64,000 nt of DNA from Holacanthus passer (taxonomy: Eukaryota > Chordata > Actinopteri > Pomacanthidae): contig JAFREQ010000003.1 of the NCBI GenBank assembly GCA_025331565.1, positions 13,571,001 through 13,635,000 on the forward strand, written 5' to 3'. The notes below the pieces were generated by a model. The model did no database searches. It was given only the letters and a program-made list of their open reading frames with translations, and was not told the origin of the DNA. Position 1 is the stretch's first letter; each line of letters begins with the position of its first letter. A program made the position numbers and the translations under genes. Positions 10,556 through 22,961 of this stretch are shown piece after piece.

Positions 10556-10742
10556 AGTCTCTGCAAGTCTGTTGATATGAGAGCGTTTCCCAGAGTCCTT
10601 CACATGAGGCAGGTGTGGAGAGAGGTGTGGAGGGAAGAGATCCTGGAGAAGTCGAGCTTCAGGCTGTTCTACATCAGAGGCTCTCACCAATGTCACCGAT
10701 TGTCATCTCTTAGCAACCACCTCTTTAATAAGTCGATGAAAC
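10346..10742 (-). CDS. cracr2a: cracr2a exon 2: start codon and EF-hand 1 (coding 10346-10555)
   Basis: Its acceptor follows a pyrimidine run (CTGTCTCTCTCCCAG) and its donor is GTGAGG. Bases 10742-10556 are leader with stops in all frames, including an in-frame TGA. Coding starts at ATG 10555-10553: MAAFTAPC, an Ala/Thr-rich stretch, then KTHEFFQMCDIENKGFITRR. The first EF loop (DIENKGFITRRD) has Lys at position 5 and Asp at 12, degenerate in the same way as in human. It probably binds calcium poorly or not at all. Confidence 0.93.
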
Positions 10743-11337
10743 CTGGGAGAGAGACAGGAGGACAGTCTTCAGTTGAGATCAGTACAGCCCAGCAAAGGGT
10801 TTTTTTTAACGCCATAAATCAGCAAGAGACTTAAAAAAAAGGTTATGTCATCACTGTCAATAACACATGTGTATTAAAAGAACAAACCTATGGGAATTTG
10901 ATAAAAACATCACACTTTAGTTCAATTTCAATTAGTTTTACAGGTAACTACACATTTACTGTGAAAGTGAGCACATCATGTAATCTGTATGTTCATTAAT
11001 GTGCTTTCTGCTGTTCTCCCACGCACATTTAAATATAGTTGTACAATGTTAAACATGGCCCGCCGCGATACGTACACTTAAACCAACTGCAGCTCCTTTG
11101 CTTTACCTCACCAACGACGGCCCCGGCTGAGACTAACGTCATCCGACAAGTAAACTCAGAAGTGAAAAGAAAGTTGTGGTGTGATGAGGAGGGTCTTGTC
11201 TGGAAATATTGACTGATACAACAAGTTGGGGTGCGGGGGGTTATGCAGACTACAGTTCTGTGTGCACTGGTTTGGAAGACTGCTTTCCAGAGTAGGTTGT
11301 GAGTTGGCTCAGTCGATTCATGAAAAAGAGCATCAGA

Positions 11338-11340
<3 letters not shown>

Positions 11341-11375
<35 letters not shown>
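11341..11375. repeat. (TG)17 microsatellite in cracr2a intron 1
   Basis: Seventeen TG units plus one T, uninterrupted, in the putative first intron. Confidence 0.98.
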
Positions 11376-11377
<2 letters not shown>

Positions 11378-12904
11378 TGACCCACGCAAATGTAGATACG
11401 TGGGACTGGTAGAAGACAAACAGACAGGAAACAGACATGCTTGTAGGCAGGTGGAAGGACAGACGAGAAGACGGGTCAGATATATAATACCTACACACTA
11501 TACACCCCTCTAACTCTACTACTGGTACGACTATAATCTATATTTTTTTTGTTCATAAAGCAAACTAAAGCATTTCTAATTAATACATTTAATGTTATCT
11601 ATTGTCAATCAATCAATGATAAAATAAGCGCTTTTAAAAAATGTGGTTTTCATAAAGGTACTTAAAAATTGTGAACATTTTGTTCTTGTCTAAAGTTGCA
11701 CATTCTTTATGCTTGGAAGTTTGAAAGTAAACATTGGGCAACATATTGCGAGCATGACAGACCTCACGAGGAAAGTCACCAGCCCACAGTGAGCAACAGA
11801 TAGAGCTGAAGCAGAGAGAGAGAGGAAATAAGAAAGGGAACTAAGGTGAACTGCTGTTTGAAGAGAGTGATGTGGTGTATTTGTCCACGGGCAAAAGATA
11901 GTGAACAATAGTGTGTAATCTTTCTATTTCCTATTGGCCAGGAGCCATATCAAGGTTAATGGCTCCTTTGTCAAAACTTGGTAAGTGGGTTAAGACAGGT
12001 GGCGAGTGAACAAGAGAAGAAGGATATCGGAGAGAAACACAACAATTTTGGCACATGAATTCAATCAATAGTAAGTTTAGGGAATAAAACAATATTTGTA
12101 CAGAATCTTAACCATTTGTCATTTTCCCAAGACTTAAATGCAGGAGCTTAGTGCTTTGCATGCAGCTACCTTATCTGTTTTAGGGTTTGACATGTGACAG
12201 CTGTTAGAGCTGCAGCACAAACTGACAGTAAAACTATGTTTAAAGCAACACAAATGAACTAAAAATCCTAAATATGTTTAAATGAATCACCAGGCTGGCA
12301 GAAGACTGTACATCTATAGCCCTAAATACATTCAAGAGGATAAGTGAAGTGAGATATAGTGTGGTAAGCAGACATGAGTTTCTACCTCCGTACAGAGGAC
12401 TCACAAGCAACATTTTAAGCACGCATTGATGTTGTGGTTTGGACTAAAGAGAGGCTCATTTACTTGAGGTCTGTGGTCGGGCCCACAACAGGTTTGTGCA
12501 GAAGAAGTTTGTTTTGCACCGAGTTGAAAAAATGCCAACAAGTCACCAAAAGCTTCAGTCAGCAATGTCAACTTTCTGTGTATAAGATGTACAAGAGGCA
12601 CAAATGAGGCTTCGTCTTCTGCAGTCAAATACACAGCTGGTTTTTAGTGACCCTGATAAAAAAGACAAAATTGGACTAAAATGTAGCTATGATGACCGAC
12701 TAGGACACATTGTGTGATTTATTTCCAGATACTATGCATTGTGTGTAAATGCCTCTCGATGAACTTAAATGGTTTCAAGTGTCTATGATGAAAAAAATGA
12801 CAGGGTTGTTGAGAGGAAACGTAGGGGGACATAAGGGTTTTTGCAGCATGCTGCTTGTTTCTGTTTTAGTTTTCCACTCCTGAAAGCCCTATTTCAAAAG
12901 CCTA

Positions 12905-12990
12905 AATAAGATAAGATACAATATTAATCCTTTATTTCATTAATCCATTCCTTTATTACAATATTAATAAAAGACAAAAGGAAAATTGAA
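12905..12990. repeat. Possible short dispersed-repeat fragment
   Basis: It contains AATAAGATAAGATACAATAT followed by repeated CTTTATT and ATTAAT words. This resembles the AT-rich 3' tails of teleost retroposons ending near 'ttattaatcc'. It is short and diverged, so the call is weak. Confidence 0.25.
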
Positions 12991-13455
12991 CCTACCTTTA
13001 GTGGAAAAAGTCATGTTTTGTGTTCAAGCTGTTTGCACATTGTTTTGCACTTCTTGGATCATCTTCATGTCCATATACTGTCAAATCTACTACATCCATC
13101 TAACAGGCTGATGGTATTTCAAGAAGTCACCAAATTAAAGTTTGAACAACTTACTGGAGGGACTATCTCCATATTTAACAACAATCGTCAGTCAACAAGT
13201 TCCAGTTTCACAAAACACGTGTTAAGATTAAAAAAAAAAAACTTTACTTCCGTCCAGACGCGTTTCTTTTATTATGACACATCCGGTAACAGATAAAGCC
13301 TCTTTGACACAAATGTGAAAATCAACTTTTCACACAAACTAAGTGAACGTTAGCTAGAAAGCAGTTCCCCATAATGTTGTTAGCAAACAGCAACAACACA
13401 CAGCAGGCTAGTTAAGCTAAAGTGTTAGTTAGTCGAACAACAGTGAGTCACATAC

Positions 13456-13600
13456 CGGTGGAGGAACAGGGTCCAGGTCCAGGTTGGAGGATTTCATTGA
13501 CCTGGCCTCAGTCTGGTCCGCTTCTGGACTGAAACCTTGACGAGTCAAACCTGAGGGAGGGACTCAACCAAGTGCTGCTTAGTCTCCACAGCAACACTAA
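13456..13600 (-). other. cracr2a: Probable 5' non-coding exon 1 of cracr2a (upstream end unknown)
   Basis: The minus strand has a good donor (CCACCG|GTATGT at 13456/13455) after sequence less AT-rich than its surroundings. It contains ATG at 13497-13495 opening MKSSNLDLDPVPPP. Spliced to exon 2 this frame stops after five more codons, so it would be an upstream ORF, not the protein start. The transcription start is not visible and the upper limit is approximate. Confidence 0.5.
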
Positions 13601-14060
13601 CAAGGAAGTCCGCCTTCTTTCTCTTTCTCTTCTTGTCCGTGTCAGGAGCTTTTGTCAGTCACGTGTCACATATAGAAAACGACAATATTATTTTATCAAT
13701 TAAAAGCACCAAGATATTAATTTATTCTTGTTTATTGAGTAAGACTTGGAAATTGATTTTTTTGTAACGTTTGAGGAAGTAGCCAAAACTAATGTCAACA
13801 TATTCTACAATATAGCTCTTATTCTTCTTTATCCTTGTTTAGTGACAAACAGTCTGAATTATAATCATATGAAGGATCCATAATAATGCACCTGTGCACA
13901 TACTGTACACATTTGTTTCTTAGAATAGTGAAGTCATGTCTAGCCCTACTCTGCCTATGATTGGCCGGTACTCGTTGGGTGGGTTGGTTCGTTTAAAGCC
14001 TTGGGAGTGGATTGGTTAGGAGTATAATAAAAATGATAGGGTAAGCCAATCAGAGGGAGA
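13600..14060 (-). promoter_or_regulatory. Putative cracr2a promoter with E-box and three CCAAT boxes
   Basis: Upstream of exon 1 there is a CACGTG E-box at 13660-13665. CCAAT boxes lie at 13964-13960 (minus), 14015-14011 (minus) and 14046-14050 (plus). Three CCAAT boxes within 91 bases is a typical NF-Y arrangement. There is no clear TATA box at exon 1. The region is not a CpG island, and the CCAAT cluster is farther from exon 1 than usual. Confidence 0.4.
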
Positions 14061-14608
14061 ATTGCTAGTCATGCCTTCATCATCCTAGGAAAAAAGTAGA
14101 TTGGCATGTAGGTATTATGTTATTTGGGATAGTTTGACTATACAAACATGAAACCAGCTGATCAGAATAAACATAACAAGTACAGGTATACGCCTGTTTA
14201 TTACAGTATGCGACACATGGTCAATGCCCTCTGTTTGCTCAGGCATATAAAGGCTGTTCATCCTTCACTTAGGTAAAGGAATTTTTCACAGCAGAAAGTT
14301 TGATAAAAAAAAAAACCCACAGGTGGAACTAATAACATTACCAATGTGTCTGCTCCATCTAGGTGTGACAGCAAATCATATCTGTGAGCTCAGCTTGTAC
14401 AATACCAGAAAACCCAGAAATACTAGTCCCTGAAAATGACACTGAATTCAGATGCAGTCTGTATTAAAGTAATGTCTGCCATGACATGGTGATGTGAGAA
14501 GGCTCCTTTCCAAGTACAGATCCTGCATTAATAAAGTACTATCAGGAAGAAGACAGAAGACATTTTGACATGTCATACTAGGTGAGGCTCAGTTGTAAAT
14601 AATAAATT

Positions 14609-14775
14609 AATGGCTGAATTTCATTTCGCTGCTTCAGTTTCAGGGTCCTGGTGTTGTTCATATTGTCTTACTGTGGGACACTTGAATAGAAGGAAGCCAT
14701 TGTTAATGTCATCAGTAACACTTTTCACTTTTCCTACTATGAGTCCAAACATCAGCTGTAGAAAAATGTCAGTTA
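14609..14775 (+). repeat. Dispersed repeat, copy 1 (pair with 44059-44220)
   Basis: It shares with 44059-44220 the opening TGGCTGAATT, then CATTT-GCTGCTTCAGT. It also shares the closing CCTACTATGA--GTCCAAA and GCTGT-GAAAAA, in the same order and at similar spacing. I recognise the block as a common teleost dispersed repeat but cannot name its family. Confidence 0.7.
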
Positions 14776-14894
14776 TATCTATTATACAAATAGAATGACA
14801 ATACTTGTTATCATTATAGTCTATGTATTATGATATCATCATTTATGTGTTAATGCATGAGCAGCACTTTATTTCTGTAGTTAATGTGAACTAT

Positions 14895-15195
14895 TTAACA
14901 TACTGTTGGGCAATGTGTTATACGTAAGTCTGCACTGTATTTCACATGGTCATCATAGAGTTTGACAGCTGTTGTTACTTTACCAAGATTTTTCAGAAAT
15001 AACTGATGACAAATGATGGTCTAATATTATAAAAGTACCCACAGCAACAATTTACTTTCGATGTCTTTGTATTACATTTCGTAGTACATTTTGCTGATGG
15101 TACCTACATACTTGGACTTAAAATAACATTTTGAAAGCAGGACTTTTACTTAGTATTTTTACTGTGAGGTATTTGTACTTTTATTTCAGTAAAAA
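14895..15195 (+). repeat. Diverged dispersed repeat (ACTTTTACT-rich family)
   Basis: The core AAGCAGGACTTTTACTTAG, then GTGAGGTATTTGTACTTTTA, is typical of a very common teleost repeat built around 'acttttacttaagta'. A related core, AATGCAGGGACTTTTACAGT, occurs at 48670-48690. Confidence 0.55.
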
Positions 15196-18100
15196 AAAAA
15201 ATCATACGTCATATTTACATCTCATGTGGACAGATTTATTTTACAGAAATGTATGGCAACATTTTTCCACTTCAAAGTCACTGATGGCTTTGAAAAACTG
15301 ATGCATAAAAAAGTGTTCAACAGTATCAACAATCAACAGTTTTCATTTTGAACTGTACTTATATTACTTATACTGGTCCCACACATCTACATGCTGTAAA
15401 CTGATTAGAGAACTGATCATCTATGCCTGAGTTATAAGTTCTTAATGACTCAGAATCAGCCACCAAGAGGTGCAGTCATTATGGGATAGTATGGAAAGTT
15501 TTGTCCATACAAACTTGTAAAAATCAATAAAAAATTAGGGACTGTGTAAGAATTATTGAAGCGAGAAGGGAGGCTGCACTTCATGTTTCACTTTTTAATT
15601 CATTCTTTTATTGCTGTCACTTAATGAATGAATGAATGGGGCACAGACAGCAGCTCTGACCTGAACATTGAAATATTTTTTGCACCAACCTCTGGATTCC
15701 AAATAGTAAAAAGAATAAAAATTTAATGATAGTAAAATACAAATCTGCCCCGAAAAATACCCTCCCCCGTTCTCCTAAAAAGTCTGACTACTTTCCCTTT
15801 CCATTGCCCTTTAACAATTTCCATACAGTCCCTTCTAATTATTGTTTAATGCCAAAGGCGTGTCTTGTTTGTCAAATAATCGAGAATCAGTCAGCACTTT
15901 TTTGCTCAAGCTGAAATGTGTTAGCTGTTAATCATTGCTGGCAGGAAAATTTCAAATAATAATCAACTATAAAATCACTTCAAGTACTGTAAGAAGATAC
16001 ATGTGTTGACAATTTGGGAACATTAAAATGTGCAGCTGTAATACCGATAACTTTCAGATGAGGGCAGTATAGGACCTGTTATGGATTCTGTGAAATTAAA
16101 TGAGCAGCATTTCGACACCAGTTTTCCACTATAAACCAGGACACTTGTGTTAAATCAGCTGCTTTTTAACTTAATATTATACTTATTGACCTTCCAACAT
16201 GCTGTAGCAGGTTTTATACTCTACATCTGGGCAGATAAAGTCTCATAAATAGCACAGATGAGCTTGGACCCAGCTAACAAGTGGGTCTAATCTACAGGGG
16301 GAACTTCTTATAATGTGCCATAAAAAATGTGTCAGATCCATTGTACAGCAGCCAAGCAGGTGTAAAAACTCTCTGAGGCTCCTCCTTCACGCGCTGAGAC
16401 TACATTGGACGTTCCACATGTGTGGCGGCGATGAGGACCCTGGAGCTTTGACTGTCTCCTCTTCAAGTTGTTTTTGAGCGGCTGATTTGCAGCAAACAGA
16501 TGCATCTGAAGCGACGCTCCGGTTGAGATTTCACAGCCAGATGTGTTTACACTTTGAGACACTGAGTAATGATCTTTGGAATAGCATCCATCTCTTCGGA
16601 TGAGTGAAAGCAGACGACAGCGAGGAAACGATTGTGCTAATTCTGCATTTGATCTCACTGCTTATAAATTCTTTATTCATTGATCGTGATATTTACAATC
16701 AGAGTATACTATTTCTTGCAGTATATGTACAGAATCTAAAACTACAATAGAAGGGTATTATCTGCTTTACAGAACTCCATTGTCTCCCCAAGGTCCTTTA
16801 ATGAGGGCTGCAGTTCTTCCAACCCCATCATCCATGAAGCTCACATGGTGATAGGAAACTGCAGCCACAGTTTAAAGTCGAGCAGAGATCCACTACTGCA
16901 GGACCTCTGGGAGCCATTTCAGCCAGCAGAGAGGAGAACCAGGGCAGAGTGGCAAGAACGAGAGGCGAGGGAGAGACATAGCGAGGGTATGCAGCAGTGT
17001 CACCACACTCTGGTTTAAGGCCTTGGAAGGACTGACATCACCCTTGGAGAGGTTCATTCTGCTCTGCATCTTTGAGTATGGGAGGGCGTGTGGTTGGGGG
17101 CTTGGAGTCATCTGTGGCATGGCTTTATTGGTTTTTCAGTGCCTCAAGGATCACGCTATGTGGCTCTGATCAGAGATATGCCCGTGGCTGTGGATGTGGC
17201 CATGCATGTGGGCAGTTCTTCCATTCAAAGTCGTGGCCTTTGCTGTTTCACTGTTTGTCTTTGGTTTTGGGGGTTTTGCTTGTCTATACGTGATCTTTTT
17301 GTGCTTTCAGTCTCGGGTTTTGTGCCAGGGGAAACTCAAGAAGTCATTCACATTTTTGTGCCGCAGCAGAACGACTGTAAAACTTTGTGAAGAGCACTTG
17401 ATCTTTTGTCATTGTGCCTCTGCAGTCTGGGTAAAACAATTGAGAACTTTCATGTAGGTCAGACCTACTTTGAAGGGTTGTTGTCACCTACAAGGCCTCC
17501 AAATTTAGGCCATTTCAGACAGCTATGATACAGTGTGCCTGCTGTTATTTTCACCAAGAGGTTCCCAAATGACACTTCCTTTATTTCAGTGCCCCTTTTC
17601 TTAAGATTCTCCAGCTGTTGTTCTGTCACAGCCTCAAAACAACTTTGGCTTAATTTTCTTATGAATGCATTTAACCTTACGTTTGTTCATGCATCAAAAA
17701 TAATTTGAACAGCAACAATAACAAAACTGACTCAATGAATGAGCCTTTTTCTATCATCTCTAACTTCAAATTTCCTTGAATGGGAGCCTCTGCCGGGGTT
17801 TCACTTTCTCACTAGAGCCCTCTAGGTGGCACTCTAAAGTAGGTTAATGCTGTGAAAGACTCTGTCTCAGCCAAAGTGCTCACAGTAATGAGCTCTGGAT
17901 ATGGAGATAGAGTATGTCATGGGTAATTTATTGCTGCTAAGTGGAAGAAATGATTTTATGAATGGATAATCTAAGTTCTTCCATTCCATTATCTGCGCAT
18001 TTCTGCAGAAGAGGAAAAGACTCCAATGTGCTCTTCACGGTATCTCGTGTGCAAAGGAATTATCTTAAAAGGAAATGCAATTCCTTTCTGCATTGGTTTA

Positions 18101-20595
18101 CTGGGAGAGTAAATATGATGTGGAAAATGTTGATTTGTTTTGAAGATGTTGTCTGGGAACTATGGTTAGTTTGCTCAAAATACCACAAGTGGCATGCTTC
18201 TATCACAAACAACCCCGTCCTCCATATTCTTCCTCTGCATTCTGCTATTTCCAAGTATTTTTACATTAAAGTGATGAAAGATTTGACCGATCTGACTTAT
18301 TTTCCGAGGATGTGGGACCGATGGCTGGTATGCAGTCATGTGGCAACCTGGCCTTCGACTGTTGCCAAGTTGGAAGCGTGGGGTAGCGTGCATGCAAAGT
18401 GAGCATGCGGCCGCTATCGCTTCTTATCACACACAGTCTTATTGTGCGAGACAAGCTATTACACGCTCCATTTACAGGATGGCTGCTGATACAGTGAGGG
18501 CCAGAATATTTAGCCTGATGTGTGACATAATGGAAAGCTTCCAGAGCTGCCATTGTTGTGTCACACAGCCGTCCCATTCAGCCTCTGTGGATTCCATTAA
18601 GATGAACATATTACCTCCAGTGACCAGTGCTGAATATCTGTGCTCAGCCGTACTGTACATTTGCATCAGGGATTTCCATTCCCTCCTGAAGCTGAATTCA
18701 TGCCATTAGACATGATTGCATGTAAGTACCACTTGCCATAGGCCCCTCCCCAGGGGAATATGAGAACATGTGTTTCCCATTGTTTCATGGCTTCCTTCAT
18801 GCGTTCGCACTGACCACACTGACTTTCCAATTATCTCACTATGCCTGTGTACCTCAACAGACTCTCATCGTCTTTGCATTTTGCCTTCAGATTGTATTAC
18901 CTGAAGAAGCTACACCAGTAAAGCAAAGAAGTAAATAAGGGATAAATTGACTGTATAGTTGGAGTGGTATGCTCCTACAACCCCTAGTTTGGCATTTCAG
19001 GATGCAATAATTAGTTTTAATTATTTTTGACAGAGACAGGCTCCCCTTATTCTAAGATAAGCCTACTACCTGCAAGCACTCGCTTCATATTTAATGCACA
19101 AATCTTCTCATTTAACTGTTGGCAAGACAGTGACTAAGTGCATTTTCTAAAATATTCCTCATATTCCCATACTCCTATATTCAAAGTGTTCCTTTAACCT
19201 CATAATCTTTTCACTTTCACTATCCCCTAGCTGATAATATCCTTCAGCTCACAAAGCTCATTCCAGCCTGATGAACAGTAATCTGAAGGAGCAAATTACT
19301 TTTACACCTAAAAAAAAAAGAAAAGATTGTTTCATAAAAGAACACTTGAGCCTTGCCTGATCATTTCCCCAACCAAATGTGGTATTTGAAACGCGTCCCG
19401 CAGCTGCCTTATTTTCAGCCGCTTCCGTAACCTGTGCGAGTGAAAACATCACCATTTTATCTTTTATTTGGCTCAGGCTTTCACAAGTCCCTTTTTTACA
19501 GCCCACAGGAGTCAAATTCTGTACTCAAAGGAGGAAAAAAAGGCCACATTTCTGGCCTACATGGCTTCAAGATAAATGCTGCTTGCAGAAATGAGTGGCG
19601 GGTGTTATTTCAATCATGCCACAGCACTGCCTTAGGATAAAGTGTCTGAAATTGTTGTCAAGGTGGAGCAAACTAAGAATTTTTATTTTGCTGTCTAAAA
19701 GCAGAGACCAGAATAAAACTGCACCTTTATAGTAGAGAAAGGTCAAAGGTTACTAATGCACCCTATTTTGCTATTCTATTAGTTATGCTTTTTGCTGAAC
19801 GTCTATAGCATTTTAGATGTGCAGTACATTTCACACAGCATTTTCTTAAGTTGTCAAAGCAGAAACATTTGTCAGTATGGCAGAGATGTAGTAAAGCAAA
19901 TACAGTTTGGTGGTGCTGTTTGTTAACTCTCTCATCAACCTGATCTCACCTCAGGAAATCAGTTATCCAGTCTTCACCGACTCATCTGCTACAATCGCTT
20001 ACGTCCAGTATGTTTCCAACCATTTTCCACTCATCTCTGGTCCACTGCCCGGCTGTGAATGGAAAAATGATGGTTCTGGGCCAGAGAGTAAGATGACATC
20101 AGAGGTTTTCCTTTGTAAAATGTGAATCTGACAGGTCCCCCCGCGGTTGTCTGTTAGTTCTGGTGGCTGATAAAATAAAACAGGCAGTAGGTGGATAAGT
20201 GAAATGAAACATGCTCTGGCAACGCGCTGCATTTTATTACTTAATCTGAATACAATGTTGTAATAAAGCAATTAAACACCTTTTTACAAGCATACTGGCC
20301 CTTGAATATATCCGGTAATAAAACTGAATTCAATGTTTTGCACAGCTTTTACAACCTCTTTTTATCAACTTAACCTCAACCTTTGACCTCATGGAATAGC
20401 AGACCTCCCCAGTGTTGCCTAAATGTTTCTAACCAGCCTATGTCAGAGCAATGTGCAAGGTGGTAAAAATGCATTCCAACTCCATCATGTTCTTCACAGG
20501 CCTGACCATAAACACATGATTGATTTATGAAACTGATCCATTTCTGCTCAGTTCATACATGTCTGAGTCTCATTCTTCTTTTTTCTGGTTCAAGC
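15196..20595. other. Intergenic DNA, nothing recognised
   Basis: 5.4 kb without a supportable gene. A short AATG repeat lies at 15624-15639. Overlapping open frames at 17072-17457 sit in T/G-rich sequence and match nothing I know. I saw no RNA gene and no further repeat copies. Confidence 0.6.
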
Positions 20596-20599
20596 AGAA

Positions 20600-21060
20600 C
20601 AGGGGTTTTCAGAGTCTGAGACTGTGGGCCTCTCCTCAGACAAAGCTTGGAAAAGGCACACCCCTCACTCCCCCCTTAGTTTACATGCTTAGTTTTGCTC
20701 AGTTCCTGGATGCCTATGGGATCGTGATTATGTTATTTGATCTCATAGACACTCAACAACTGAGCCAAGATCGGCTTATACTGCTGTTTGACATAACTTC
20801 AGACTAAAGACCAAATACATTAAAAAGGTCTGTAGGAGTTTATTAGTTTCTGACTAAAAACAGTAAAATTCCCCCCAAAATACTGAAACTTCATACAAAC
20901 TCTTTCACCAGTTCACACATTTGAGTTATTCCATGTGATCTCCTTTTGATACCTAATGTAATAACTAATGTAATATCTTTTCACTTGCATTCGCTGAGCC
21001 TCCCTGAAACTGTTTGGAGGCCCCCTGGGGAGACGGGCCTCCCACTTTGAAAACCTCTGA
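20600..21060. mobile_element. Non-autonomous element with short inverted ends
   Basis: The left end reads AGGGGTTTTCAGAGTCTGAG and continues to GTGGGCCTC. The right end, reverse-complemented, reads AGAGGTTTTCAAAGTGGGAG and continues to GCCCGTC. These are diverged inverted copies of one another. About 460 bp without coding frames lies within, as in MITE-like elements. This pattern of ends is familiar from teleost genomes. I could not find a clear target-site duplication. Confidence 0.5.
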
Positions 21061-22490
21061 CTCAGTAAATACACCCTACATTTCAGTGTGGTCGGCCATA
21101 TCTTTTACTTCAATATAATATGAATTATCTATCTAGGACAAACAGAAGAATTTGATAGGGTCTTGAGGATGGCCGGATCAAAATGTCATTAGTGCAAAGT
21201 TGAGTCAGAAGGAAGCTCTTGGAGAGGTGGATAAGACGGAGTAAAGTATAATATAGAGTACAGTATATATCGAGTATACCTCAGAGTGCAATGCACATCT
21301 TGAAATGGTTCTGAAAGTTCCCTCGTAGTCAGCAGTGTGTCAGGAACCCTCTCTTTAAAATAGGGTGTTTGTGAGTGCAGTGTTAAAAATCTGTCATTTT
21401 TCCAAGAAAGAAAAATGAAAGCGACTGCTCAGAAGTTCTGTGTTTTTTTTTTTTTTTTAAAATAAATTGCTTGTCAACTTTTGTCCAAAATAAATAGTTT
21501 ACAAGAAGCTGGGAGTGAAAGGACAAACCGAACCAGCAGGCCTCACCTCGGTGTCGCCGTAGGAGCATTAAAGCATTTGCAGGAATTAGCGACGACAAAC
21601 AAGCTCAATTATCTTACAAGACACGAGAGAAATAGTAGTGGACATGTCAGGACTGTGATTGTAATCTGTTAATTTTACTGGCAACCCGTTTGATGCCTTT
21701 CGGTTCTTTGCTGAAAAAAAATCTGCTAAAAATCTTTCTGGAACAATAAATACTTCCTCTGGTGGCCGAAGCCAAACTGTGGTTTCCAAACACTAAAATG
21801 AGAAAACCAGTTTGTTCACCTTTTCCAAGATTTCCGTCTAGTTTATATTTCTTATAGACGTTTTTCAATCATTAAATATAGCTGAGAGCACTGGAGGAAT
21901 TAGTGCAGTAGTGAAGTTGGACAAATAGTTGTGATTGTGATTTAACTTTTTGACTAAACTTGGTGAGCGGAGGTGTTGATCATTCAATATATTGATGCCT
22001 GCATTTCACATACTACATACAGTCACTTCTGACACCTTCATATTTGTGTTATATTTTTAGTACCCATCTTGCACAGAGTAGTAAAGAAACCTCTTGAGTC
22101 ACCTTGGATGTAAATGTGAAATTGGATTGCTCAATTACAAATATCATGTCATATACTAGAATAGCTGTGGGAAAACATCACATTTACTTTTCTCCTATTG
22201 GAAATGCCATAATGTAACTGGTTTCAAAGCTCTTTCAATAAGTTTAATATCACCCTGAAGCTCCGCAGAAGAAGAGTGTGGTGAGAACTGTATCCTCCTC
22301 GAGGGATCAGGGGGCTTCACTTTAGAGCTACAGCTTCTTTTCCACAGCCAGGCTCCTACTGATACTTTCCATCCTGGCCCTCCGTCAGCATTCCTGCCAA
22401 AATGCAATCTCTTTCACATAGTCTGCACTCCGGAGAGCACAGCACACACAGCTCTGCTGCCTCAGACACTTTCAGCCATCTGCAGGGGGG
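21061..22490. other. Intergenic DNA, nothing recognised
   Basis: No supportable gene. There is a poly-T run of about 17 bases starting near 21442, followed by a few A's. Confidence 0.6.
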
Positions 22491-22961
22491 TAAAAACCCA
22501 GATTCCAAAATAAGTTGGGACGCTGCGTAAAGCCTAAATACAATGTAATGTGATAATTTGATAATCCTATTTGAAAACAGTACAAAGACAATATGTTTGC
22601 TTCTTCTGAATTTGATGGCAGCAACATGTTTCAAACAAGTCGGGACAGGAGCAACAAAAGACTGTGAAAGTTGTGGACTGATCCAAAAACACCTGTTTGG
22701 ATCATTCCACAGGTAAACAGGTTCATTGGTAACAGGTGATATTATCATGATTGGGTATGAAAGGTTCATCCTGGAGAGGCTCAGTCGTTCACAAGCAAGG
22801 ATGGGGAGAGGTTCAACACTTTGTCAAACACATGGTTGTATAAAGGAGATTACTACATGGGCTCAGGAACACTTTGTAAAACTGTTGCAATGATGACTGT
22901 ATTCTGTTTTTATATTCGTTTTACATAGCGTCTCAACCTTTTTTGAAATAGGGTTGTAAAA
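22491..22961. mobile_element. MITE-like DNA transposon with about 41-bp terminal inverted repeats
   Basis: The left end contains GATTCCAAAATAAGTTGGGA followed by CGCTGCGTAAA. The reverse complement of the right end contains TATTTCAAAAAAGGTTGAGA followed by CGCTATGTAAA. The ends are imperfect but alignable over their whole length. The 471-bp body lacks a transposase frame. I recognise the 'ttccaaaaaagttgggac' ends as a very common teleost non-autonomous DNA element. I do not assign a superfamily. Confidence 0.75.

Noticed and set aside
10556..10696. 47-codon N-terminal extension of cracr2a in frame with MAAF
   Set aside because: It has no ATG and is closed by an in-frame TGA just upstream, so it is leader.
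17072..17457. Three overlapping plus-strand frames, one with a hydrophobic stretch (VVAFAVSLFVFGFGGFA)
   Set aside because: The hydrophobicity follows from T/G-rich simple sequence. Frames overlap each other and match no small membrane protein I could recall.
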